NCBI RefSeq assembly: GCF_900174485.1
Contig: NZ_LT837803.1
Span: 992,001 to 1,056,000, forward strand
DNA: 64,000 bases
Direction of reading: 5' to 3'
DNA from: Sterolibacterium denitrificans
Lineage (GTDB): Bacteria > Pseudomonadota > Gammaproteobacteria > Burkholderiales > Rhodocyclaceae
The notes below the pieces were generated by a model that had not been told where the DNA came from, did no database searches, and saw nothing but the letters and a program-made list of their open reading frames with translations. The translations under genes were made by a program, and so were the position numbers. Below, in pieces: positions 54,857 to 64,000 of this stretch; positions within the stretch are counted from its first letter, which is position 1, and every line of letters begins with the position of its first letter.

Positions 54857-55657
54857 ATGACCCGCATCCAAGCCATCGAACTGGAAGATTACGCCTGGTT
54901 TCCCGGCCAGTGGCGCAACTTCATGACGGACTTCTATCACTACCAGATGAAGACCTTCGATCTGTACCGTCCGGCGGCCGGCCTGCTGGCGAATGCGTTG
55001 CAGCGCAGCGGCCAGACGCGCATCGTCGATCTGTGCTCGGGCGGCTCGGGGCCGCTGGCGCTGGTGCAGCAGCAATTGCGCGAGCAGCACGGACTGAACG
55101 TGCCGGTGCAACTGACCGACAAATATCCAAATCTGCCGGCTTTCGCAAAAATTGCCGACGAGGCACGGGCGCTGGGCGGGGAGATCAGCCATGCGACAGC
55201 CTCGGTCGATGCCACGGCCGTGCCGGCGGAACTGACGGGCCTGCGTACCATGTTCTCCTGCTTCCACCATTTTCCGCCGCCGCTGGCAACGCGCATCCTC
55301 GCGGATTGCGTGGAGAAGCGGGCGCCGCTGGCCATCTTTGAACTTTCCAACCGCAGCCTGGCGGCTTTCCTCCAGGTATTGCTCGGCGGGCCGCTGTCGA
55401 TTCCGCTGCTGACGCCGTTCTTCAAGCCGTTCTCCTGGGCGCGGCTGTTCTGGACTTACGTGATCCCGGTGATTCCGTTCTGCGCCGTCTGGGACGGCGT
55501 GGCCTCCAATCTGCGCGCCTACGCGCCGGACGAGCTGATGGCGCTGGTCGGCCAGGTGCCGGGGCAGGAAACTTACGATTGGCAGACGGGCATCGCGCCC
55601 GGCGGCGTGGCGGGTGTGCGGGTGACTTATCTGATCGGCGTGCCGCGCGCTGTTTGA
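54857..55657 (+). CDS. Predicted SAM-dependent methyltransferase with membrane segment
   Basis: A 266-aa protein. Residues 60-75 ([16 protein letters not shown]) match a class I SAM-binding motif I, with LTDKYPN as acidic loop and [16 protein letters not shown] near motif IV. A strongly hydrophobic region follows ([31 protein letters not shown], about 190-220), suggesting membrane association. I do not recognise a named family. It starts 11 bp after pmbA and is probably cotranscribed. Substrate unknown; lipid or quinone modification is only a guess. Confidence 0.6.
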   Translation: MTRIQAIELEDYAWFPGQWRNFMTDFYHYQMKTFDLYRPAAGLLANALQRSGQTRIVDLCSGGSGPLALVQQQLREQHGLNVPVQLTDKYPNLPAFAKIADEARALGGEISHATASVDATAVPAELTGLRTMFSCFHHFPPPLATRILADCVEKRAPLAIFELSNRSLAAFLQVLLGGPLSIPLLTPFFKPFSWARLFWTYVIPVIPFCAVWDGVASNLRAYAPDELMALVGQVPGQETYDWQTGIAPGGVAGVRVTYLIGVPRAV

Positions 55658-55769
55658 CCAGGCGGGCCGCCAAAATACGCCGGGTGCATCTGCACATCTC
55701 CCGGGGCGGCGGTCGGCGATGGTAAAATCCGCCCTTTCCTTTTTTCTCTCTCAGCGGAACCCGACTCTC

Positions 55770-57014
55770 ATGTTTTCCAGACAACACACCCTGGCCAAGA
55801 CCGATCCCGAACTGTGGCAGGCGATCGAAGGTGAAAACCGTCGCCAGGAAGACCACATCGAACTGATTGCGTCCGAGAATTACGTCTCCTGCGCCGTGCT
55901 CGAAGCGCAGGGTTCGCAGCTCACCAACAAGTATGCCGAGGGTTATCCGGGCAAGCGCTATTACGGCGGCTGCGAGTTCGTCGACCAGGCCGAGCAACTG
56001 GCCATCGACCGCCTGAAGAAGCTGTTCGGCGCCGATGCCGCCAACGTCCAGGCCAACTCCGGTTCGCAGGCCAATCAGGCGGTGCTGATGGCCTTTGCCA
56101 AGCCGGGCGATACCATCATGGGCATGAGCCTGGCCGAAGGCGGGCATCTGACCCACGGCATGCCGCTCAACATGTCGGGCAAGTGGTTCAATGTCGTTGC
56201 TTACGGCCTCAACGAGAAGGAAGAAATCGACTATCCGAAGATGGAGGCTCTGGCGCGCGAGCACAAGCCGCGCATCATCATCGCCGGCGCTTCGGCCTAT
56301 GCGCTGCGCATCGACTTCGAGCGCTTCGCCAGGATCGCCAAGGAAGTCGGCGCAATTTTCTGGGTCGATATGGCGCACTACGCCGGCCTGATCGCTGCCG
56401 GCTTCTACCCGAACCCGGTGCCGCATGCCGACGTGGTCACTTCGACCACCCACAAGACCCTGCGCGGCCCGCGCGGCGGCGTCATCCTGATGAAGGCGGA
56501 ACACGAGAAAGCCCTCAACTCGGCGATTTTCCCCGGCCTGCAGGGCGGACCGCTGATGCACGTCATCGCCGCCAAGGCCGTGGCCTTCAAGGAAGCCGCC
56601 ACGCCGGAGTTCCGCAACTACCAGGAACAGGTGATCTCGAATGCCCAGGTCATGGCGCGGGTGCTCACGGCGCGCGGTCTGCGCATCGTTTCCGGGCGTA
56701 CCGAATCGCATGTGTTCCTGCTCGATCTGCGCGCCAAGAACATCACCGGCAAGGATGCCGAGGCCGTGCTGGGCCAGGCGCACATCACGGTGAACAAGAA
56801 CGCCATTCCCAACGATCCGCAAAAGCCCTTCGTGACTTCCGGCATCCGCATCGGCACGCCGGCGATGACGACGCGCGGCTTCACCGAGATCGAAGCCGAG
56901 CAGATCGCCCATCTGATCGCCGACGTGCTCGATGCGCCGAATGACGAAAAGGTGCTCGCCGCCACCCGCATCAAGGCGGGCGAGCTGTGCAAGCGCTTCC
57001 CGGTTTATGGCTGA
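55770..57014 (+). CDS. glyA: Serine hydroxymethyltransferase
   Basis: A 414-aa PLP enzyme interconverting serine and glycine with one-carbon transfer to folate. [34 protein letters not shown], the PLP-lysine motif [13 protein letters not shown] and [16 protein letters not shown] are intact. The start at 55770 is the family start. A TAAAAT -10-like box at 55723 lies in the 112-bp upstream gap. It begins the conserved glyA-nrdR-ribD run. Confidence 0.97.
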   Translation: MFSRQHTLAKTDPELWQAIEGENRRQEDHIELIASENYVSCAVLEAQGSQLTNKYAEGYPGKRYYGGCEFVDQAEQLAIDRLKKLFGADAANVQANSGSQANQAVLMAFAKPGDTIMGMSLAEGGHLTHGMPLNMSGKWFNVVAYGLNEKEEIDYPKMEALAREHKPRIIIAGASAYALRIDFERFARIAKEVGAIFWVDMAHYAGLIAAGFYPNPVPHADVVTSTTHKTLRGPRGGVILMKAEHEKALNSAIFPGLQGGPLMHVIAAKAVAFKEAATPEFRNYQEQVISNAQVMARVLTARGLRIVSGRTESHVFLLDLRAKNITGKDAEAVLGQAHITVNKNAIPNDPQKPFVTSGIRIGTPAMTTRGFTEIEAEQIAHLIADVLDAPNDEKVLAATRIKAGELCKRFPVYG

Positions 57015-57116
57015 TTCGGTAAGGAGCAAGGCTTCGGACGTGCGGCGCGGGGCGTCTCACTCCGCTCGCCTGCGCCGCTGCATTCCGCGCCTCATCCCTC
57101 ACGCCTCACGCCCGAC

Positions 57117-57614
57117 ATGAAGTGTCCCTACTGCACCGAACTCAACACCCAGGTGGTCGACACCCGGATGAACGAGGACGGCGATACCGTGCGCCGCCGG
57201 CGGCGCTGTCCGAATTGCGACAAGCGTTTCACCACCTACGAGCGCGTTGAATTGCAGTTGCCGCAGATCGTCAAGAAAAACGGCAGCCGCTGCGATTACG
57301 AGCGCGAGAAGTTGCATGCCAGCATGATGCTGGCCCTGCGCAAGCGGCCGGTGACCACCGAGAGCCTCGAATCGGCCATCGACCGCATCGAGGAAAAGCT
57401 GGTGACGCTGGGTGAGCGTGAAATCGCCAGCGATCGCATCGGCGAGCTGGTGATGCGCGAGCTGAAGAAGCTCGACAAGATCGCCTATATCCGCTTTGCT
57501 TCCGTGTATCGCAATTTTGCGGATGTCGAGGAGTTTTCCGACGCCATCCGCGAAGTGCGCAAGCCGCGCGTCGCGCGTTCGTCACGCATGCCGCGTTCTT
57601 CCGGCCGCTCCTGA
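57117..57614 (+). CDS. nrdR: Transcriptional repressor NrdR
   Basis: A 165-aa ATP-cone repressor of ribonucleotide reductase genes. A zinc ribbon has C3/C6 (CPYC) and C31/C34 (CPNC), with an RRRRR stretch between. The ATP-cone domain covers about 49-139 ([50 protein letters not shown]). It lies 102 bp after glyA. Confidence 0.96.
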   Translation: MKCPYCTELNTQVVDTRMNEDGDTVRRRRRCPNCDKRFTTYERVELQLPQIVKKNGSRCDYEREKLHASMMLALRKRPVTTESLESAIDRIEEKLVTLGEREIASDRIGELVMRELKKLDKIAYIRFASVYRNFADVEEFSDAIREVRKPRVARSSRMPRSSGRS

Positions 57615-57697
57615 GCGGGCCGCCTGCCGCGCTGGCCGTCAGATCTCAACTCCTGGTGTAGTGCTGCATTCTTGACGGAATATGTAAATATCGGGTT

Positions 57698-57759
57698 CGT
57701 CATTCCCGCGCAGGCGGGAATCCAGTACGTACCTGGGTTCCTGCTTTCGCAGGGACGAC
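57698..57759. repeat. REP-like composite hairpin element between nrdR and ribD
   Basis: It begins CGTC followed by ATTCCCGC-GCAG-GCGGGAAT (57702-57721), the same arms as at 14354. It continues through CCTGCTTTCGCAGG (5-bp stem, 57740-57753) to GGACGAC. Such two-stem elements are dispersed intergenic repeats in many proteobacteria. Confidence 0.75.
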
Positions 57760-57810
57760 AAATGTGTGGTTTTTTATGTATCAATTAGCGTGCACACTAC
57801 ACTAGCCACC

Positions 57811-58947
57811 ATGAGCGCCACATCCCCATACACGCCGGCAGACCATGCCTACATGGCGCGCGCCCTGCAGTTGGCGCAATCGCCGGGTGTGCTGAACACC
57901 ACGACGCCGAACCCGCGCGTCGGCTGCGTGCTGGTACGTGAAGGGCGGATCATCGGCGAAGGCTACACCCTGCCGGCCGGCCAGAATCACGCTGAAATCC
58001 AGGCGCTGCTTGCCGCGCGCGGACAACATGGCGAGGCAGCGGCGGCGGGCGCGACGGCCTATGTGACGCTGGAGCCCTGCAGCCATCATGGGCGCACGCC
58101 GCCCTGTGCCGACGCGCTGATCGCGGCCGGCGTCGCGCGCGTGGTGGCCGCCATGCAGGATCCGAATCCGCAGGTGGCCGGCCAGGGGCTCGCCCGCCTG
58201 CAGGCGGCGGGCATCGAGACCTGCTGCGGCCTGATGGCAGCCGAGGCGCGGGAAATCAATATCGGTTTCGTCGCCCGCATGACGCGCGGGCGGCCGTGGC
58301 TGCGTCTCAAGCTGGCCGCCAGCCTGGATGGCCGGACTGCGCTGAACAACGGCGCCAGCCAATGGATCACCGGCCCTGCGTCGCGTGCCGATGGGCACCG
58401 CTGGCGCGCGCGGGCCTGCGCCATTCTCACCGGCATCGGCACGGTGCTCGAAGACGATCCGCAACTGACGGTGCGCCTGGATGAGCAGGAAGGAAGGCCG
58501 CGCCAGCCGCTCAAGGTGATCGTCGATAGCCGGTTGGCAACGCCGCCCACCGCGCGCCTGTTCGACGGCGCGAGTCCAGTGCTGATTGCCTGTGCCGGCT
58601 CGACGACGGACGGACAGGCGGCGGCCTTGCGCGCCCGCGGCGCCGAAATCGTGGCCGTGCCCGGCGAACGGGGACAGGTGGATCTTGCCGCCCTGTGCGG
58701 CGAGCTGGCGCAACGCGGCATCAACGAAATCCACGCCGAGGCCGGCCACAGGCTGAGCGGCGCCCTGCTGCGCGCCGGGTTGGCCGACGAGTTGCTGCTC
58801 TACTATGCGCCGACGCTGCTCGGCGACAGCGCGCGCGGCATGTTCGCCCTCGGCGAGCTGACTGCGCTCGCCGACCGGCGCGACCTGCAGATGATGGATG
58901 TCCGGCGGCTGGGTGACGACATCCGGATCCTGGCGCGGCCCCGTTGA
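57811..58947 (+). CDS. ribD: Bifunctional diaminohydroxyphosphoribosylaminopyrimidine deaminase/reductase
   Basis: A 378-aa RibD catalysing the second and third steps of the pyrimidine branch of riboflavin synthesis. The N-terminal deaminase has NPRVGCVLV, the zinc ligands HAEIQAL and PCSHHGRTPPC. The C-terminal NADPH reductase has RPWLRLKLAASLDGRTAL, ITGPASRADGHRWRARACAIL and GIGTVLEDDPQLTVR. The start at 57811 begins the family N-terminus. It is separated from ribE (17 kb), which normally follows it. Confidence 0.96.
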   Translation: MSATSPYTPADHAYMARALQLAQSPGVLNTTTPNPRVGCVLVREGRIIGEGYTLPAGQNHAEIQALLAARGQHGEAAAAGATAYVTLEPCSHHGRTPPCADALIAAGVARVVAAMQDPNPQVAGQGLARLQAAGIETCCGLMAAEAREINIGFVARMTRGRPWLRLKLAASLDGRTALNNGASQWITGPASRADGHRWRARACAILTGIGTVLEDDPQLTVRLDEQEGRPRQPLKVIVDSRLATPPTARLFDGASPVLIACAGSTTDGQAAALRARGAEIVAVPGERGQVDLAALCGELAQRGINEIHAEAGHRLSGALLRAGLADELLLYYAPTLLGDSARGMFALGELTALADRRDLQMMDVRRLGDDIRILARPR

Positions 58948-58995
58948 ATCAAATTACGCTGCCTGGCCCAACGAGGCTGCCCCCATGGTGTTGCT

Positions 58996-60102
58996 TCAGG
59001 CTCCGCTTTCGCTGGCGCGGGTGATGCGATCCAGTTGCAGCATGATCGACATGCTTTCCTTTTCCATGCGCGTCAGCGCATCGGCAGCCAGCGCGAAATC
59101 GTTGGCGTGATAGGCATCGAGCGCTTCCTTGCCGGCCGCGTGGAAACTGGCATGCGGCGCTTCGATATCGGCATAGCCGGGCAGATGCGAGAACAATTTC
59201 TTGCCCTCGCCCTGGTCGTACCACTTGCCGAGCCGGCAGCCGTGGTGATCGCTGAAGTCGCCGGACTTGCGCGGCGATATTCCCATGACGACGTGATAAA
59301 TGTCCATCTTGAAGGCGAGATGGTCGACCTTGGCCAGTTCGACGAAACTGCGCAGGGCGGAGGAGGTGACGACCTGCTCCATGTCGTGTGACAGCGCGAG
59401 GATGCTGGCGGTCTTTTCGGTCGCCGTCATGCTGCACTGGCCGAACGTTCCGGCGGCTGCGGCATTTTCCTGCATCTGCGTCATGGCGGTGGAAGCTTCG
59501 GTCTGGATGGAGGTGACCAGGCTGGAAATTTCCGTGGTGGCCTTGCTGGTGCGCTCGGCCAGCTTGCGGACTTCATCGGCGACGACGGCGAAACCGCGTC
59601 CCTGCTCGCCGGCGCGGGCCGCTTCGATGGCGGCATTCAGCGCCAGCAGGTTGGTTTGATCGGCAATCTCGCGGATCAATTGCAGGATGCCGCCGATTTG
59701 CGTGGTGCGTTCATTGAGATTGTCCATTTCGCGCGCCGTATCCTGCAGGCGGGCGACCATCTGTTCCAGCGCCGCAGAAATCTGTTCCGTGGCCTGCTGG
59801 TTCTCGCGCGAGGTCGCCGCCACCTGGGTGGCGTTGCTGCGTTTTTCATGCAGCGTCGTGGCCAGTTCGGCCAGCGATGTGCGAAATGCCTGGAAAGATT
59901 CGGCGTAAGACTGCTGCTGCTGGAATATCTGGAGATGAAACCAGTCGAGTCCTTCACGCGCGGCAGCCTCTGCCTTGAGCGCGGCGAGGCCGGCTTCGCT
60001 GGCGGCGAGTGCGCTGCGTGTCGCTTCGAGGGCGTGCTCGCGCTCGGCGAGCTGGGTTCGTAATTCCTCGTTGTCCCGACGCAGTTTCGAGCTGAAGAAC
60101 AT
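58996..60102 (-). CDS. Soluble methyl-accepting chemoreceptor with C-terminal CZB domain
   Basis: A 368-aa protein without transmembrane helices. Residues 1-50 are a charged coiled coil. The MCP signalling hairpin follows, with the conserved tip [42 protein letters not shown] (about 144-185). The C-terminal CZB domain (about 255-355) has the predicted zinc ligands H261, C289 ([10 protein letters not shown]), H317 and H321 (PHASFH). Such cytoplasmic receptors (TlpD-like) report on zinc, redox or hypochlorite state. No che genes are nearby. The 171-bp upstream gap has no obvious motif. Confidence 0.85.
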   Translation of the reverse strand: MFFSSKLRRDNEELRTQLAEREHALEATRSALAASEAGLAALKAEAAAREGLDWFHLQIFQQQQSYAESFQAFRTSLAELATTLHEKRSNATQVAATSRENQQATEQISAALEQMVARLQDTAREMDNLNERTTQIGGILQLIREIADQTNLLALNAAIEAARAGEQGRGFAVVADEVRKLAERTSKATTEISSLVTSIQTEASTAMTQMQENAAAAGTFGQCSMTATEKTASILALSHDMEQVVTSSALRSFVELAKVDHLAFKMDIYHVVMGISPRKSGDFSDHHGCRLGKWYDQGEGKKLFSHLPGYADIEAPHASFHAAGKEALDAYHANDFALAADALTRMEKESMSIMLQLDRITRASESGA

Positions 60103-60273
60103 CAGGTGCTTCCTTTTCGATGGGGTTGTAGGAGGGATTGGGGATAAGGGATGGGGATGAAGAGGGGATACCCCGGAATGTCCAAGTGTTATATCGAAGG
60201 TTATAACATTGAAAAGCGTAAATGGCGAAGCCGGTGGCGCTGGAGCGGACGCGATGGCGCGGGGCTGTTGCGC

Positions 60274-61023
60274 TCAGCCGCAGCCACATACGCCGCACTG
60301 TGGATCGCGCGGCACGGCGATGCTGCGCCATTCCATGGCCAGGCCGTCGAGCAGCAGCAGGCGGCCGGCCAGTGAAGTGCCGCAGCCGATGATCAGCTTC
60401 AGGGCTTCCGCCGCCTGCATGCTGCCGATGATGCCGGTCAATGGGGCGAAGACGCCCATGACGGCGCAGCGCACCTCTTCCACATCCTGAGCTTCGGGAA
60501 ACAGGCAGTGATAACAGGGCGCCTGGGGCTGGCGTGCGTCGAAGACGGCGATCTGTCCGTCGAAGCGGATGGCGGCGCCGGAAACCAGCGGCTTGCGCCG
60601 CGCCACGCAGGCGCGGTTGATGGCATGGCGCGTGGCGAAGTTGTCGGTGCAGTCGAGGACGACATCGGCAAGCGCGGCTTCTGCCAGCAAGCGTTGTTCG
60701 TCGAGGCGCTCGTTGAGCGGGATGACCCGGCATTCCGGATTGATTTCATGCAGCCGCAGCCGGCCGGACTCGACCTTGGCCTCGCCCAGCGAGCTTTCCC
60801 GATGGAGGATCTGGCGCTGCAGATTGGTGGCATCCACCGTATCGCTATCGGCCAGTACCAGCGTACCGACGCCGGCCGAGGCGAGGTAGAGCGCGGCGGG
60901 CGAGCCGAGGCCGCCGGCGCCGACGACCAGCACGCGCGCGGCGAGCAGCCTTTCCTGGCCGGCGACATCGATCTGCGGCAGGAGGATGTGGCGGCTGTAG
61001 CGGAGCAGCTGGGCGTCGTTCAT
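60274..61023 (-). CDS. moeB: MoeB/ThiF/HesA-family sulfur-carrier adenylyltransferase
   Basis: A 249-aa E1-like enzyme that adenylates the C-terminus of a ubiquitin-like sulfur carrier (MoaD or ThiS). It shows the N-terminal RYSRHILLPQIDVAGQERL, the nucleotide loop VVGAGGLGS (33-41), DSDTVDATNLQRQILH, DCTDNFATR and two zinc pairs (CYHC and the C-terminal CGVCG). No rhodanese domain follows. MoeB and ThiF cannot be distinguished by eye; the envC-ctpA-moeB synteny favours this name. Confidence 0.88.
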   Translation of the reverse strand: MNDAQLLRYSRHILLPQIDVAGQERLLAARVLVVGAGGLGSPAALYLASAGVGTLVLADSDTVDATNLQRQILHRESSLGEAKVESGRLRLHEINPECRVIPLNERLDEQRLLAEAALADVVLDCTDNFATRHAINRACVARRKPLVSGAAIRFDGQIAVFDARQPQAPCYHCLFPEAQDVEEVRCAVMGVFAPLTGIIGSMQAAEALKLIIGCGTSLAGRLLLLDGLAMEWRSIAVPRDPQCGVCGCG

Positions 61024-61053
61024 GCAGCGTGAGGCGTGAGACGTGAAATGGGG

Positions 61054-61518
61054 TCAGCGTTCTTCACGCAGTTCGACGGGCGTATCGTCGCGATCGCCAT
61101 GGGGGTGCTGCTCCCAAGCCTTGACATAGACTTCGTTGGACTTCTTGATCAGGCGTTGCGGCACGCGCATGTTGCGTAGTTGCGTCTCTTCCCAGAAGTG
61201 GATCAGGGCGCGTTCGAGCTTGCGATAACGGGATCCCTGAAAGCGGAATCCCTGGCTGATGAGGGCTTTTTCGAGTCCCTTCAGCGTGTATTCGGTCAGG
61301 TTGTAGCTCACCCGCAGGCAGTTCGGCGCGACGGTGACGACTTCGAGCCCGTCGATGCCGTCGAGCAACTGGCGTACCTGTTCGGTCTGCTCCGCCAGCA
61401 GCGCGTCAAAGCGCAGCAGCCGCGTCTTGGCGGAATCGTACTGGTGCACCAGGCCCTGGTCACGATGACTGCGATGCCGCACGGCATCGCGCAACTTGCG
61501 GGCCTGTTCCGGGTTCAT
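61054..61518 (-). CDS. Small conserved hypothetical with HMA-like segment
   Basis: A 154-aa protein I do not recognise. The middle (GLEVVTVAPNCLRVSYNLTEYTLKGLEKALISQGF, about 56-90) has the length and beta-alpha-beta rhythm of a heavy-metal-associated domain, but no CxxC metal site. Flanks are basic (IKKSNEVYVKAWEQHPHGD). It lies 30 bp before moeB and 32 bp after the ctpA stop, all in one direction, so the three are likely one transcript. Its role could be protein-protein recognition; this is weak inference. Confidence 0.65.
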   Translation of the reverse strand: MNPEQARKLRDAVRHRSHRDQGLVHQYDSAKTRLLRFDALLAEQTEQVRQLLDGIDGLEVVTVAPNCLRVSYNLTEYTLKGLEKALISQGFRFQGSRYRKLERALIHFWEETQLRNMRVPQRLIKKSNEVYVKAWEQHPHGDRDDTPVELREER

Positions 61519-61550
61519 GCGCTCATGCCCTCATGTCCCAGCCGCGCATT

Positions 61551-62960
61551 TCATTGCCGCTTGATGATCTGCCAGGCCTTGAGCAGGCCGAGCGCCTGAT
61601 TCAACTGGTAGTCGTTCTTCGAGGCGAACTCGACCGGCGCGATCTGCGCTTCCTCGTCGGCCTTGTTCTTGGCGGGCTTCGGTGTCGCCGTGCCGGCTTC
61701 GTTTTCCTTGTCGTTTTCGAGATGCCGCTCCAGATCGGCTTCGCGCAGAAACTCGTGGCTCTGGCCATTCATGGTTTCCTCGACGATGACGTCCGGCGTG
61801 ATGCCCTTGGCCTGTATCGCGCGCCCCGATGGCGTGTAATAGCGTGCCGTGGTCAGCTTGATGGCCGTGTTGTTGGACAACGGCAGCACGCTTTGCACCG
61901 AGCCCTTGCCGAAGGTCTGGGTGCCCAGGATGATGGCGCGCTTGTGATCCTGCAGGGCGCCGGCAACGATTTCCGAAGCCGAGGCCGAGCCGCCGTTGAC
62001 CAGCACCACCAGGGGGATGCTGCGGATTTCGGCGGGCAATCCCTGCAGGGGATCCTTGCGCGTGCCGCGCAGATAATCTTCCGGGCTGGCGATGTATTGA
62101 CGTTTGGCATCCGCAGTGCGGCCGTCCGTGGAGACGACGGGCGTCTGAGGCGGCAGGAAGGCGGCGGAAATGCCGACCGCGCTGTGCAGCAGGCCGCCCG
62201 GATCGTTGCGCAGATCCAGCACCAGGCCGCGCAACGGCTCCTGGGTCTCCTTGCCGTTCTGGTCGGTGGATTTTTCCGGCACGAACAGTTTGTTGATGTG
62301 TTTTACGACGTCGGCAACCGTTTCTTCCTGGAACTGGGTGACGCGCAGATAGCCGAAGCCGGGTTCGATGATCTTCGACTTGACGCTCTGTACCTTGATG
62401 ATCTCGCGCTGCAGTGTGAGGATCAGCGGCTTCGGCACGTTCTTGCGGACGATGGTGAGAACGATGGACGTGCGCGGTTTGCCGCGCATGCGCTTGACGG
62501 CCTCGCTGAGCGTCATGCCCTTCACCGGCGTGTCGTCGAGCTTGACGATCAGATCGCCCGATTTGATGCCGGCGCGGAAGGCGGGGGTGTCCTCGATCGG
62601 CGAGACCACCTTGACGAAACCGTCCTCCATGCCGACTTCGATACCCAGGCCGCCGAACTCGCCGGCCGTATTGACTTGCAGTTCCTTGAAGGACTCGGCA
62701 TCGAGATAGGCCGAATGCGGATCGAGGTTGGAGAGCATGCCGCTGATGGCATGAGTGATCAGCTTCTTGTCGTCGATGGTTTCGACATAGCCCTGCTTGA
62801 TGGCGTTATAGACATCGGCAAAACTGCGTAGCTCTTCGAACGGCAGCGCGGTAGGCGCTTCTTTCTGGGCGCTGGCCGAGAAGTTGAGGCTGATCAACAC
62901 GCCGGCAACCAATCCGATCGAGATGAGTCCGGCCTGTTTCAGTTTGTTGCCCATGTGCAT
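61551..62960 (-). CDS. ctpA: S41-family C-terminal processing peptidase
   Basis: A 469-aa periplasmic serine protease. A signal/anchor (about 5-27, GLISIGLVAGVLISLNFSAS), an N-terminal helical region, a PDZ domain (GGLGIEVGMEDGFVKVVSPI then GIKSGDLIVKLDDTPVKGM) and the catalytic core are in order. The Ser lies in GGSASASEIVAGALQD and the Lys in GTQTFGKGSVQSVLP. The start at 62960 follows GGAGCACG. It lies directly downstream of the EnvC gene, and CtpA proteases commonly act on peptidoglycan-linked substrates. Confidence 0.94.
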   Translation of the reverse strand: MHMGNKLKQAGLISIGLVAGVLISLNFSASAQKEAPTALPFEELRSFADVYNAIKQGYVETIDDKKLITHAISGMLSNLDPHSAYLDAESFKELQVNTAGEFGGLGIEVGMEDGFVKVVSPIEDTPAFRAGIKSGDLIVKLDDTPVKGMTLSEAVKRMRGKPRTSIVLTIVRKNVPKPLILTLQREIIKVQSVKSKIIEPGFGYLRVTQFQEETVADVVKHINKLFVPEKSTDQNGKETQEPLRGLVLDLRNDPGGLLHSAVGISAAFLPPQTPVVSTDGRTADAKRQYIASPEDYLRGTRKDPLQGLPAEIRSIPLVVLVNGGSASASEIVAGALQDHKRAIILGTQTFGKGSVQSVLPLSNNTAIKLTTARYYTPSGRAIQAKGITPDVIVEETMNGQSHEFLREADLERHLENDKENEAGTATPKPAKNKADEEAQIAPVEFASKNDYQLNQALGLLKAWQIIKRQ

Positions 62961-63054
62961 CGTGCTCCGAGAATTTCGCTGGGGTTTGGTCCGGCCGCGC
63001 CGACATCGATCAGCGGCAATACAGCAAGCGCATCTCACCAGATGCGGATGTCGA

Positions 63055-64000
63055 TTACTTGAGGCTGACCCAGTTGAGCGGGTTGATGGCCTGCCCTCGC
63101 TGGCGGAGTTCAAAGTATAAACCGGATTCCGGATTGCCACCGCTGTTGCCAACGGCAGCAACGGCATCGCCGGCCTTGACCGTATCGCCAACCTGGCGGA
63201 GAAGGGACTGATTGTTGCCATAGACGCTCAGCCAGGCATCGCCATGGTCGATGATCAGCAGATTGCCGAAGCCGCGCAGCCAGTCGGCAAAGACGATGCG
63301 TCCCGGCGCCAGCGCCTTGACTTCGCTGCCTTCAGCGGCGCGGATGAACACGCCCCGCCAGGTGGCGCCGCCCTCGGCGCGCGCAGCGCCGAAGCGGTGG
63401 ATCAGTTCGCCGCGCACCGGCAGGCGCAGTTTGCCCTTGAGGGCGGCGAAATTGCCGACATAGCCGAAGTCCTCGGGTTCGTGCTCGTTACGTTCGGCCT
63501 GCCCGGGCGCCGTTGAGGAGGCGCCGGCAGCAGACCCGGTCGATTGTTTCGCGGTCGGCGGCCGGGCCGGTTGCTTGCGCGCCCGCGCTTTCGCCTGACT
63601 CGCCGCCTTGCGCGCGAGGTCGTCGATCAAGCGGCTCAGGCGCTGCTCATCCCGCTTCAGGGTACTGATTTCGCGGCGCTGCGATGTCAGTTTGCCGGAA
63701 AGCTCCTCCAGTACGGCCTTGCGCTGCTGCTGTTGGCTGAGGAGGAGGTTGTGCTGCTGCTGCCGTTTCTGCTCGATGCGGACGAGCTCCTCGCGTTTGG
63801 CGCTCATGGAGGCGCCGAGGCGTTGCTTGTCCTGCAGGGATTGCTGCAGTGTCTCCAGCAGCGTGGCCTTGGCGCGCGACAACTGCGTCGTGTAATACAG
63901 GTCGCGCGCTGCCTGGTTGGCATTGCCGCCGGAGAGCAGCAGGCGCAGGGCATCGATGTCGCCATTCAGATACTGGCGGTAGAGCAGGCGGCCGAGTTGC
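63055..64000 (-). CDS. envC: EnvC-like murein hydrolase activator, 5' end cut by window edge
   Basis: The visible 314 C-terminal codons show long coiled coils (about the first 150 residues, rich in Q, K, L, E, R) and a LytM/M23 domain. The M23 metal sites are absent: where active enzymes have HxxxD and HxH, this protein has AEGGATWRG and SGLYFELRQR. It is therefore expected to activate amidases such as AmiA/B/C and not to cut murein itself, as EnvC does. The frame runs off the end at 64000. It is 94 bp before ctpA. Confidence 0.9.
   Translation of the reverse strand, partial: QLGRLLYRQYLNGDIDALRLLLSGGNANQAARDLYYTTQLSRAKATLLETLQQSLQDKQRLGASMSAKREELVRIEQKRQQQHNLLLSQQQQRKAVLEELSGKLTSQRREISTLKRDEQRLSRLIDDLARKAASQAKARARKQPARPPTAKQSTGSAAGASSTAPGQAERNEHEPEDFGYVGNFAALKGKLRLPVRGELIHRFGAARAEGGATWRGVFIRAAEGSEVKALAPGRIVFADWLRGFGNLLIIDHGDAWLSVYGNNQSLLRQVGDTVKAGDAVAAVGNSGGNPESGLYFELRQRGQAINPLNWVSLK

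Overview
The window is high-GC, almost fully coding proteobacterial chromosome. Gene content and order point to a betaproteobacterium, most likely Rhodocyclales-like: a DUF934/cysI/cysH/cysD sulfate-assimilation operon, lptB-rpoN-hpf-ptsN-hprK, ribBX-ribH-nusB-thiL-pgpA-pncC-recA-recX, glyA-nrdR-ribD, and envC-ctpA-moeB. The assignment rests on recognised families and synteny only; no database search was possible. No rRNA, tRNA, CRISPR array or intact mobile element was seen.

Layout. (1) 1-5.3 kb: assimilatory sulfur metabolism (cysD, cysH of the APS-reductase type, DUF934, cysI, a TauE/SafE exporter) and a divergent CysB-type regulator that may be read from a leaderless mRNA. (2) 5.4-19.4 kb: housekeeping operons on the minus strand (nitrogen-PTS, sigma-54, LptB, RecX/RecA, PncC, PgpA, ThiL, NusB, riboflavin genes, DsbD, CutA). 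One plus-strand gene at 15.6-16.4 kb interrupts the riboflavin genes and encodes a protein closely resembling animal steroid 5-alpha-reductases (SRD5A1/2), with the catalytic Glu/Tyr pair retained. I consider it the most interesting gene here. (3) 19.6-29.4 kb: a surface-polysaccharide region with glycosyltransferases, a flippase plus a flippase fragment, SAM and FkbM methyltransferases, an IS5-like transposase remnant and an SDR protein lacking the usual catalytic dyad. Its middle part (about 20.8-23.9 kb) is visibly more A/T-rich, which suggests transfer.

(4) 29.5-31.5 kb: icd and a cold-shock gene with a long leader and clear terminators. (5) 31.5-47.1 kb: a glycogen and central-carbon cluster, glgA-pgi-glgP-fba-(two GH57 enzymes)-glgC on the minus strand, glgB divergent from it, and glk. 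Together these cover synthesis, branching, phosphorolysis, glucan transfer or hydrolysis, and entry of glucose units into or out of glycolysis. (6) 47.1-58.9 kb: thyA, an M17 aminopeptidase, a large protein with a C-terminal PilZ (c-di-GMP) domain, a glycine-zipper envelope protein, mog, yjgA/pmbA, a predicted methyltransferase, glyA-nrdR and ribD. (7) 59-64 kb: a soluble chemoreceptor with a CZB zinc domain, a MoeB/ThiF protein, a small HMA-like protein, the S41 protease ctpA and a truncated envC.

Several conserved neighbourhoods are rearranged. The usual ribD-ribE-ribBA run is split over about 40 kb. lptB is coupled to recX instead of lptA. hprK has no rapZ after it.
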